From positions 27,576 to 91,575 of the forward strand of contig JACKEB010000024.1 of NCBI GenBank assembly GCA_020633205.1: 64,000 nt of DNA, in the 5' to 3' direction. The notes beneath the pieces are model-generated. The model searched no databases and had not been told where the DNA came from. It saw only the letters and a program-made list of their open reading frames with translations. Within the stretch, counting starts at the first letter, position 1. Each line of letters starts with the position of its first letter. The stretch is from Polyangiaceae bacterium. GTDB taxonomy: Bacteria > Myxococcota_A > Polyangia > Polyangiales > Polyangiaceae. Shown here piece after piece: positions 37,684 to 44,569 of the stretch. The translations under genes were made by a program, and so were the position numbers.

Positions 37684-38763
37684 ATGAAGCTCGACGTACT
37701 GAAGAAGGACCTGAGATTCGCGGCGGGGGTTGCGCGAAAAAAGCCCTTCAACTGCCTGATCCAGGTGACGAACCGCTGCAACATGAAGTGCAGCTTCTGC
37801 GACTTCTGGCCGAACCCCGCCAAGGGGAACAGCGTCGATCCTCCGGAGCACGAACTCAGCCTGCGAGAGTTCGAGTCCATCGCCGATCAGCTCGACCGCA
37901 TGGGGTGCTTCCTCGTGTCTATCGAAGGCGGCGAACCGTTGATCCGCAAGGATATAGTCGACGTGGTTCGCATCCTGAGCCGTCGCCACATCACCGCGCT
38001 CTTCACCAGCGGTTGGCATATGACGCCTGAAAAGGCTCGAGAACTATTTGCCGCCGGGCTCACCCACGCCAGCGTGTCCATCGACTACCCCGACGCGCGC
38101 CACGATCAGAAGCGACGCGTCGCGGGCACGCGGGACCGCGCCTGGGAGGCTGTGGACATGCTCAAAGCCGCAGCCCCTCGCGGCGGAAAGCAAGTCAACG
38201 TGATGACGGTGATCCTCGACAGCAACTGGCAAAGCCTCGGGGAGCTGTTCGAACAAACGAAGCAGAGTGGTGTTGGTCAGCAGGTCACGCTGCTGAGCAC
38301 CATGGGCACACGGCGGGTGAGTTCCGCAGAGGACCGCTTGCCGCCACCGGAAGCCGCGGCGAGCCTCGCATCCCTCTGGAAACGGTACCCGCACGTGCGG
38401 TTCTTTCGCGAGTACTTCGCTGTGATGCAGACATTCTTGGAGTTCGAAACGCTTCGCGATCATGACGGGACACTGCCGCGGGCAGTCGCTGAGAAGCTGC
38501 CCACGTGTCGCGCAGGCGCGCAGAGCTTCAATATCGATCACCTGGGCAACGTATCCTCCTGCATCGAGCGCATTGGCAAGCCGGTGGGTAGCATCCGTCA
38601 ACACAGCCTGGAGACGCTCCACGGTCGCCTCGTCGCAGAGGCCGCAGAGATCGCAGCCTGCCAACAATGCTGGACCGCCTGTCGTGGCTTTCAGCAAGCC
38701 ATCGGCGACGGTGGCAGCGTCAAGAACTGGCTCGACATGAGCCTACGGACTCGGACGGATTGA
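37684..38763 (+). CDS. Radical SAM protein with SPASM-like C-terminus
   Basis: A 359-residue radical SAM enzyme distinct from the Tes-like pair. The SAM cluster motif is CNMKCSFC (Cys32, 36, 39), followed by IEGGEPL and a SIDYPDARHD segment. The C-terminus has CRAG, SSCIER and a CQQCWTACRGF cluster, arranged like the SPASM/twitch auxiliary-cluster region. Enzymes of this type modify peptides or small molecules. Here it likely acts on the same pathway intermediate, for example by radical rearrangement or oxidation. The next start lies 7 bases downstream. Confidence 0.78.
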   Translation: MKLDVLKKDLRFAAGVARKKPFNCLIQVTNRCNMKCSFCDFWPNPAKGNSVDPPEHELSLREFESIADQLDRMGCFLVSIEGGEPLIRKDIVDVVRILSRRHITALFTSGWHMTPEKARELFAAGLTHASVSIDYPDARHDQKRRVAGTRDRAWEAVDMLKAAAPRGGKQVNVMTVILDSNWQSLGELFEQTKQSGVGQQVTLLSTMGTRRVSSAEDRLPPPEAAASLASLWKRYPHVRFFREYFAVMQTFLEFETLRDHDGTLPRAVAEKLPTCRAGAQSFNIDHLGNVSSCIERIGKPVGSIRQHSLETLHGRLVAEAAEIAACQQCWTACRGFQQAIGDGGSVKNWLDMSLRTRTD

Positions 38764-38770
38764 GAAGATC

Positions 38771-39247
38771 ATGCGCTACATCCTCCTCGATCGCATCACC
38801 TTCGTGCAGCCGGGTGAGCTCGCCAAGGGCATCAAATGCGTGAGCTTGACCGACGAGATCTTGCACGATCACTTTCCCGATCACCCGTTGCTGCCGGGTG
38901 TGCTGAGTATCGAAGCTGCCGCGCAGCTTGCTGGTTTCCTGCTGGAAATTTCAAGTCCAGAGACCGAAGACCCGCCCAAGCGCTCACTGCTGGTGCAAAT
39001 TGACAAGGCGAAGTTCCACCGCCCAGCTCGCCCAGGCGATACGTTGGAGCTCTTCGCACAGCTCAAGCAGGGCATGGATGGCGCCGCGCGAGTCGACGTC
39101 GGGGCGGATATTGCGGGAGAGAAGTCGATGCGAGGCAGCCTGACGTTCATGCTGCGGGAGATCCCATCGGAGCGGGTTCACGCTCAGCGCCGTTACCTTT
39201 ACGAGCTGTGGACACGGGACCTGGATCTCAAGGTGAAGATCCGATGA
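38771..39247 (+). CDS. FabZ/FabA-like hotdog dehydratase
   Basis: A 158-residue hotdog-fold protein. The segment HFPDHPLLPGVLSIEAAAQ holds the catalytic His34 and Glu48, spaced by 14 residues as in FabZ (3-hydroxyacyl-ACP dehydratase). KAKFHRPARPGDTLEL matches the conserved beta-strand after the active site. The C-terminal tail is longer than usual and Arg/Leu-rich. The likely role is removal of water from 3-hydroxyacyl-ACP in chain elongation. Its stop overlaps the next start (ATGA). Confidence 0.86.
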   Translation: MRYILLDRITFVQPGELAKGIKCVSLTDEILHDHFPDHPLLPGVLSIEAAAQLAGFLLEISSPETEDPPKRSLLVQIDKAKFHRPARPGDTLELFAQLKQGMDGAARVDVGADIAGEKSMRGSLTFMLREIPSERVHAQRRYLYELWTRDLDLKVKIR

Positions 39248-40152
39248 TCGAACTCGTCGCCTGCTCCAGCGTCGTGCTCACGCCACCGGAAGGCGCGGCC
39301 GAAGGCGAAGCTGAGACAGCTCCCCTCGCGAAGCCGACCCAGTTCCTCAAGGAGCGCAAGAGCCTCAAGTACATGGGCCTTCAAGACCAGCTGGCTGTTT
39401 TGGTTGCGGGTCGCGCTCTCGAAAGATCGAACCTGCTAGGCCAGGAGTTCGGAGATCGCTGCGGGCTCTACCTCGCCGTCGGTTACATCCCCTTCGAGGA
39501 GCCGGACATCGCCCCGGTGCTCGCTGCGAGCATGCAAGGCTCGGAATTTTCCTTAGAGAAATTCTCGAAGGAGGGGTACACGCGAGCGCATCCGCTGCTA
39601 GCGTTTCGCTGCCTACCCAATATGCCCGCGTATCACGTGGCAGCGAATTTCGGCATTTCGGGCCCTTACTCGGTGGTTTATCCGGGGGGAGGTCAGCTGT
39701 ATCAGGCGCTCGAACAGGCTTTGGATGATCTGCAAGAGGAGCGCGTCGATTGGGCGCTGGTTGGAGGCGTGGCACACCAGCGAAACTTCCTGGTGGAGCA
39801 TCACATGCGGCGGCAACTGCCTAGCGTTGGAGCAGACAAGCTGCGAGACGCCGCGAGCATGCTGCTGCTCCGCCGAGGCACTGCAACCAGTCGCTGCAGG
39901 CTGCTCGAAACTCAAGTCGCGTACTCTCCCTTCGATCCGCTGCAGGAGGTTCCGCCCGCGACCGATGAGCTGAGCTTGGGTGACGACTTCCGCGCGGTGT
40001 GGGGCGCGACCGAGGGCGCGCTCGAGGTCGGCCCAGCTAGCCTCGGCATTGCGCTGAGCGAGCTACTCGCTGGCAATGGCGGACAGCTCACTCACCGCGC
40101 AAGCACGCGCGAGGGGATCCGCGCGATGAGCCGCTGGGAGCTCGCGCAATGA
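39244..40152 (+). CDS. Ketosynthase-like protein lacking the active-site Cys (chain-length-factor-like)
   Basis: A 302-residue thiolase-fold protein, shorter than a full ketosynthase. It can be aligned in outline with KS domains, for example GISGPYSVVYPGGGQ at the position of the usual GPxxxxxxACAxG: the nucleophilic cysteine is absent and a glycine/proline stretch is present. It lacks the NAHGT and KSxxGH histidine motifs. This is what is expected of a chain-length-factor or decarboxylase-like partner (KS-beta) that pairs with the full KS encoded next, whose ATG overlaps its stop. Alternatively it is a structural partner only. Confidence 0.7.
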   Translation: MIELVACSSVVLTPPEGAAEGEAETAPLAKPTQFLKERKSLKYMGLQDQLAVLVAGRALERSNLLGQEFGDRCGLYLAVGYIPFEEPDIAPVLAASMQGSEFSLEKFSKEGYTRAHPLLAFRCLPNMPAYHVAANFGISGPYSVVYPGGGQLYQALEQALDDLQEERVDWALVGGVAHQRNFLVEHHMRRQLPSVGADKLRDAASMLLLRRGTATSRCRLLETQVAYSPFDPLQEVPPATDELSLGDDFRAVWGATEGALEVGPASLGIALSELLAGNGGQLTHRASTREGIRAMSRWELAQ

Positions 40153-41408
40153 GCCGCCATCGCGTCGTCGTCACCGGCATGGGGGTGGTTTCGCCGTTGG
40201 GCAATCGGGTGGATGCGTTCTGCGAGGCACTGCTCGCAGGGCGCTCCGGCATCGCCGAAATCACGTCGTTCGATGCTTCCAACCTACCGACCCATATCGC
40301 CGGTGAAGCGCAGCTCCCCAGCGACGCGCCTCTCGGTGACCGCAAGATCGCCTTCGCGCTCGAAGCCGCACGCCAGGCGTTGGAGGACGCGGGGCGAGGG
40401 GCAAGCAGCGGGAGCAGCGAGATCGATGCCCACGCGGGAGTTAGCCTCGGGGTCGGCCTCGAGCTGTTCAACATGCCCGACCTCGTGCGCTCGAGGGCTC
40501 CCGGCTTCGAGTTGCCCGACGAGCTGGCGCAGCGACTTGGTTTCATGCAAACACCGTCTGACGTCTGCGTGCACGCCATTGCCGCACGGCATGGCCTTGG
40601 GGCGGCGCCAGAGATTCACGTGTCTGCCTGCGCGGCAGGCACGGACGCCTTGGGTCACGCCCTGCGGCTCATCGCTAGCGGCCGCCGGCGCTGGGTGCTC
40701 GCAGGCGGCACCGACAGCATGATCAATCCGTTGGGCGTCGCCGGCTTCTGCGCCTTGGGAGCAACTTCCACACGGAACGCCGAACCCACTCGCGCATCGC
40801 GCCCCTTCGACACCCGGCGGGACGGCTTCGTGATGGGTGAAGGGGCAGGCATGCTCGTATTGGAGCGCCTGAGCGACGCGCGAGCGCGGGGCGCGCGCAT
40901 CTACGCTGAGCTGGCTGGCTTCGGCAGCTCGTTCGACGCCTTCAAGATCGCCGACCCCCACCCCGAAGGGCGCGGCGCGTGGCAAGCCATGGCGCGCGCC
41001 TTGAGCGACGCGAGGCTCGAAGCCAAACACATAGACTACGTCAACGCCCACGGCACCAGCACTCCCAAGAATGACCCTGCGGAAACGCTCGCCATCAAGC
41101 GACTGCTGGACGAGCGGGCTCATCACGTGGCCATCAGCTCAACGAAGAGCATGATCGGCCATTTGATCTCCGCAGCCGGCGCCGTCGAGGCGGTGGCTAC
41201 GATCGCCTGCATGCTGCGGGGCCAAGTTCACCCAACCATCAACCTGGAAGAGCCGGACCCGAGCTGTGACCTGGATTACGTCCCAGAGGGGGCGAGGTCC
41301 GTCGACGTGCGCCACGCGATCTCCAGCTCGTATGGCTTCGGAGGCCACAACGCGAGCATCGTCTTGCGTCACCCAGCCGAAATCGACAACTGGAGCTACG
41401 ATGCCTGA
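40149..41408 (+). CDS. Beta-ketoacyl-ACP synthase (FabF/KS-alpha type)
   Basis: A 419-residue complete condensing enzyme. The N-terminus is VVVTGMGVVSPLG; the catalytic triad is Cys161 (SACAAGTDAL), His301 (NAHGTSTPKND) and His338 (KSMIGHLISAAG). It condenses malonyl-ACP with an acyl-ACP or acyl-CoA primer. It sits between a Cys-less KS-like partner and an SDR reductase, and the gene overlaps each neighbour (4 bases upstream, 8 bases downstream), as in type II PKS/FAS sets. Confidence 0.9.
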   Translation: MSRHRVVVTGMGVVSPLGNRVDAFCEALLAGRSGIAEITSFDASNLPTHIAGEAQLPSDAPLGDRKIAFALEAARQALEDAGRGASSGSSEIDAHAGVSLGVGLELFNMPDLVRSRAPGFELPDELAQRLGFMQTPSDVCVHAIAARHGLGAAPEIHVSACAAGTDALGHALRLIASGRRRWVLAGGTDSMINPLGVAGFCALGATSTRNAEPTRASRPFDTRRDGFVMGEGAGMLVLERLSDARARGARIYAELAGFGSSFDAFKIADPHPEGRGAWQAMARALSDARLEAKHIDYVNAHGTSTPKNDPAETLAIKRLLDERAHHVAISSTKSMIGHLISAAGAVEAVATIACMLRGQVHPTINLEEPDPSCDLDYVPEGARSVDVRHAISSSYGFGGHNASIVLRHPAEIDNWSYDA

Positions 41409-42153
41409 ACTCGCGGGGCGCAAAATCGTGATCACTGGGGGCAGTGGTGACCTGGGTCAGGCCATGGCGCGAACCTGCGTCGCCCAAGGCGCGCAGGTGC
41501 TACTCGGCTACCACCGTGGGCGGGCACTCGCGGAGTCCCTGGCCAGTGAGCTGGGCGCGAAGTGCGCGAGCCTGGACGTGTCCGATCCGACGCGCATCAG
41601 CGAGTTCGTCAGCGCAGCCGACGAAGCTCTAGGCGGCATTGATGGTTGGGTCAACGCCGCTGGCATAGTCAAGCCTGGACTGCTCGTCAGCCAGACACCC
41701 CTCGAGGTGGAGCAAGTCGTGCGTGTGAACCTGTTGGGGACGCTCTGGTGTTGCCAGGCCGCTATCCCCGTGCTGCTAAAGCAGCGTCCTCGCGGAAACG
41801 GCCAACGTGGCGTGATCCTGAACCTAAGCTCCGTGACCAGCCAGCGCGCGGCGCGCGGCCAGTCTGCGTATGCTGCGAGCAAAGGTGGTGTTGAGGCCCT
41901 CACCCGGAGCCTGGCGGTCGAGTACGCAAGGAAGGGGATCCGTGTCGTCGCGCTCGCACCGGGCGCCATCGAGAGCCGGATGCTGGAGCCAACCAAGGCC
42001 CTGGCCGGAGGCGAACTGCTGGAGCGGATCCCCGCGAAGCGTATCGGCTCCCCACTGGACGTCGCCGAGTACGCGAGCTTTCTCCTAAGCGACCGCTCGC
42101 AGTACGTGACCGGCTGCGTCGCTCACAGCGATGGAGGCTACGTCGTCGCATGA
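41401..42153 (+). CDS. 3-oxoacyl-ACP reductase-like SDR (FabG type)
   Basis: A 250-residue classical SDR from the ATG at 41401, which overlaps the KS stop by 8 bases. TGGSGDLGQ at residues 11-19, NAAGI, the Ser in LNLSSVTSQ, and YAASKGG form the full catalytic set, and the end is TGCVAHSDGGYVVA. Placed directly after the condensing enzyme, it most likely carries out beta-ketoacyl reduction. The next start overlaps its stop (ATGA). Confidence 0.85.
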   Translation: MPELAGRKIVITGGSGDLGQAMARTCVAQGAQVLLGYHRGRALAESLASELGAKCASLDVSDPTRISEFVSAADEALGGIDGWVNAAGIVKPGLLVSQTPLEVEQVVRVNLLGTLWCCQAAIPVLLKQRPRGNGQRGVILNLSSVTSQRAARGQSAYAASKGGVEALTRSLAVEYARKGIRVVALAPGAIESRMLEPTKALAGGELLERIPAKRIGSPLDVAEYASFLLSDRSQYVTGCVAHSDGGYVVA

Positions 42154-42779
42154 CGCTGGACGGGCTCCTCGAGCGTCGACGTAGCGTGCGGCGCTTCAGG
42201 GCGGACGCCCTGGAGCGCACGGACATCGAGCGCTTGCTGGAGGCCGCAGTGAGTGCGCCCTCTGCGAGCAACAAGCAGCCGTGGCGGTGGCTGGTCGTCA
42301 CCAATCGGGAACGCATCGAGCAGCTAGCGAGTGCCGTGCGCGAAGCGACTCGCGCGCTGCAGGCGTCAATCCCAGAGCAGAGCCAAGTCGCGTTCGCGGC
42401 GTACGGCGAGTACTTCACGCGCTTCGAACACGCCCCCTGTGTGATCGTCCCGATCTGCCGCGGGCACGCCGTGCTCTCTCAGCTGGTGGATGACAGCTTA
42501 CCTCGGAAGCTTCGCGAAGCCGTTCTCCACATGGAGCGCCACTCCGCTGTGGTCAGCACCTCCCTAGGGCTGATGAACCTGCTCCTCAAGGCGACGGACA
42601 TCGGTCTCGGCGCGTCAGCGATGACTGGCCCGCTGGTCGCTGCAGGCGCGCTGAAGGAGCTGTTGGGTGTCCCGAAGAGCTGGAGTATCGTCGCTCTGGT
42701 CGCGGTGGGGCACCCAGACGAGGACCCCAAAGCCACTACGCGCAAGGCGCTACAGCACGTCGTGCGTTTCATCGACTGA
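42150..42779 (+). CDS. Nitroreductase-family flavoenzyme
   Basis: A 209-residue FMN-dependent nitroreductase-like protein. The N-terminus has the FMN-phosphate motif LLERRRSVRRF and SAPSASNKQPWRW, with GLGASAMTGP and VPKSWSIVALVAVGHPDEDP in the C-terminal half, all typical of the family. In biosynthetic clusters such enzymes reduce C=C or imine bonds or oxidise thiazolines. There is no enoyl-ACP reductase of the FabI type here, so it may take that role. Its start overlaps the SDR stop and it is 14 bases before the ACP gene. Confidence 0.82.
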   Translation: MTLDGLLERRRSVRRFRADALERTDIERLLEAAVSAPSASNKQPWRWLVVTNRERIEQLASAVREATRALQASIPEQSQVAFAAYGEYFTRFEHAPCVIVPICRGHAVLSQLVDDSLPRKLREAVLHMERHSAVVSTSLGLMNLLLKATDIGLGASAMTGPLVAAGALKELLGVPKSWSIVALVAVGHPDEDPKATTRKALQHVVRFID

Positions 42780-42793
42780 GACGAGCAACCAAG

Positions 42794-43198
42794 ATGACGT
42801 ACGCAGCGATCCCTGACTCGATATTTCAAACCGTCAAAGCGCTGATCGTCGACGCCCTGGCTGTGGAGCCCGACGAAGTGACGTTAGGGAGCCGCTTGGT
42901 GGATGACCTGGGAGCCGACTCCCTCGACTTCGTCGACATCGTGTTTCAGCTGGACCAGGAGCTCGATATCAAGGTGCGCGACGGGGAGTTCAACTTCCTC
43001 ACGCGGCTCGACTTTTCATCGCCCGAGGTGATGCAAGAGGGTTTCCTTACGGAACCTGTCATCGCTGAGCTAGAGAAGTGGCTCCCGGCAATCGCGGAGC
43101 AGCCCGACCGCATGCGCATCACGCCTCAGCAGCTGTTCAGCCTGATCACGGTAGAGGCCATCTGTATCGTCGCCGCCAGGCGTGCCCCAGCCGAGTAA
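42794..43198 (+). CDS. Acyl carrier protein
   Basis: A 134-residue protein whose first 80 residues are an acyl carrier protein: ALAVEPDEVTLGSRLVDDLG then ADSLDFVDIVFQLDQEL, with the phosphopantetheine attachment serine at residue 43 (ADSLD). It has a 50-residue C-terminal extension absent from normal ACPs (EKWLPAIAEQPDRMR, then a hydrophobic LFSLITVEAICIVAA that might anchor to a membrane or a partner). It ends the cluster and probably carries the growing chain for the KS, KR and DH encoded upstream. Confidence 0.88.
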   Translation: MTYAAIPDSIFQTVKALIVDALAVEPDEVTLGSRLVDDLGADSLDFVDIVFQLDQELDIKVRDGEFNFLTRLDFSSPEVMQEGFLTEPVIAELEKWLPAIAEQPDRMRITPQQLFSLITVEAICIVAARRAPAE

Positions 43199-43372
43199 GC
43201 GCCGGACGGAGCTGCCTGCGGGGCCGGGGCTAGCGGCGCCGATGGTTTGAAGGCTGAGGCACCCTCACCCCCAAAAATCCGTTCTTTTGCCGATCGTTCG
43301 CCGAACCGGAGACGCGAATGTGAGTGGGACTTTTTTGCACTGGGTGGGTTGCGATTCGCCGCGCCCCGGGTA

Positions 43373-43390
43373 TTATCAGTCGCATGATAA
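43373..43390. promoter_or_regulatory. Candidate TetR-type operator
   Basis: TTATCA-GTCGCA-TGATAA, a perfect 6+6 inverted repeat with a 6-base spacer, AT-rich in a GC-rich genome, 136 bases before the ybhG start. The operon encodes its own TetR regulator, so autoregulation at this site is the simplest reading. Confidence 0.5.
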
Positions 43391-43425
43391 AGAACTAGGC
43401 GGCCGCTGAAAGGTCGCCTCGTTCT
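43391..43425 (+). promoter_or_regulatory. Long hairpin adjacent to the operator
   Basis: AGAAC-T-AGGCGGCC (43391-43404) pairs with GGTCGCCT-C-GTTCT (43412-43425): 13 pairs including one G-T, one internal mismatch, 7-base loop GCTGAAA. No T-run follows. It could be a leader-RNA element, a DNA-binding site or a bidirectional 3' element. Confidence 0.5.
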
Positions 43426-43525
43426 GCCTGCGCACCCAGTTGCGGTGCGCCCTCAGTCGAAGACCCATTGCTGCGACGCCGACGCTGGCACTGCAGCACT
43501 CGGGTCCGCTCGCTCAGGACCCGTG

Positions 43526-44569
43526 ATGGCTGAACAATCCAAGAAGAAGCGCGCTGTGGTGGTGCTGGTGGTGATCGCGTTGCTCGGCGGTGGCGCGTTC
43601 TACTGGCGGTCTAAGCAGACTCAAGCCGCAGAGCCTGCGGCGTTCCACGGCAACGTGGACATCCGCGACGTCACCCTCGCCTTCCGCGTCAACGGGCGCG
43701 TCGACGAGGTGCTCAAGCAAGAAGGCGATCACGTCAAGAAGGGCGAGGTGATTGCGCGTCTCGACCCTGCGCCGTACAAGCTCGCCGTCGCGCAAGCCAA
43801 GAAGGCCGTGGAGGTCGCCAAGGCAAACCTCAAGCTGATGGAGGCGGGCGCTCGGCGCGAAGACATCGCGCAGGCTCGCGCTCTGTTGAAGGAACGCAAG
43901 GCCGCGCGCATCCGCGCGGAAGATCAGCTCAAGCGTCTTGAGCCACTGGTGGACGCGGGCGCCGCAACCAACCAAGACCTGGTGGCCGCGAAGAGCGGCG
44001 CGGAACAAGCGAGGGCTGCGGTGAGCGCGGCCCAAGCCGTGGTCGCCAAGACGGTGCGTGGCCCTCGCGTCGTCGAGCTCGCAGTCGCCCAGGCGCAAGT
44101 GGAGCAGGCGGAGAGCGCGGTGGATGGCGCCGAGCTCAACCTGAAGGACACCGAGCTCGTTGCTGCAAGTGACGGCGTCGTCGTGACGCGCGCCATCGAA
44201 CCCGGCGCGATCGTCGGACCGGGCTCCCCCGTGCTGGTGGTCGCGGTCACCGATCCGGTTTGGATCCGGGCCTATGCCAACGAGGCGCAGCTCGCGATGA
44301 TCTCTCCAGGCACGACCGTCAACGTCTACACCGACGCACGCGCTGGACAGCCGTACACCGGCCAGGTTGGCTACGTTGCGAGCCAGGCCGAGTTCACGCC
44401 GAAGAACGTGGAGACCGAAGAGCTGCGAACGTCCTTGGTCTATCGCTTCCGCGTGATCGTCGAGAAGCATGACGATGGCTTGCGTCAGGGCATGCCCGTC
44501 ACGATCCGCCTGGCGAACGCGGCGCCCGCTTCCGCCCCTCGCGGGGAGGCCAAAAATGACCAGCCCTAG
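43526..44569 (+). CDS. ybhG: YbhG-type HlyD family efflux adaptor
   Basis: A 347-residue periplasmic adaptor protein. The ATG at 43526 gives a single N-terminal membrane anchor (VVVLVVIALLGGGAFYW). Barrel-sandwich and alpha-helical hairpin regions are as in E. coli YbhG: FHGNVDIRDVTLAFRVNGRV, KKGEVIARLDPAPY, a 150-residue coiled coil, SDGVVVTRAIEPGAIV, and the closing DDGLRQGMPVTI. It should connect the ABC transporter encoded next with the TolC-family channel. Its last codons overlap the ybhF start by 14 bases. In E. coli the ybhGFSR genes and the linked TetR regulator CecR affect drug sensitivity. Confidence 0.88.
   Translation: MAEQSKKKRAVVVLVVIALLGGGAFYWRSKQTQAAEPAAFHGNVDIRDVTLAFRVNGRVDEVLKQEGDHVKKGEVIARLDPAPYKLAVAQAKKAVEVAKANLKLMEAGARREDIAQARALLKERKAARIRAEDQLKRLEPLVDAGAATNQDLVAAKSGAEQARAAVSAAQAVVAKTVRGPRVVELAVAQAQVEQAESAVDGAELNLKDTELVAASDGVVVTRAIEPGAIVGPGSPVLVVAVTDPVWIRAYANEAQLAMISPGTTVNVYTDARAGQPYTGQVGYVASQAEFTPKNVETEELRTSLVYRFRVIVEKHDDGLRQGMPVTIRLANAAPASAPRGEAKNDQP

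Larger units (their letters stand above)
43199..43525. other. Intergenic region between biosynthetic and export operons
   Basis: 327 bases with no gene. A poly-T run (TTTTTT at 43331-43336) and an AAAAA stretch (43274-43278) lie in it, but no strong GC-stem before the T-run is seen. The 3' part holds a palindrome (43373-43390) and a long hairpin (43391-43425), reported separately, which precede the ybhG start at 43526. A promoter for the exporter operon is expected here. Confidence 0.5.

Noticed and set aside
31095..43198. Interpretation as an anammox ladderane cluster
   Set aside because: Radical SAM and FAS genes are shared, but the phytoene-desaturase-like and methyltransferase genes I expect in those clusters are missing, and the Tes-like pair and aminotransferase are extra.
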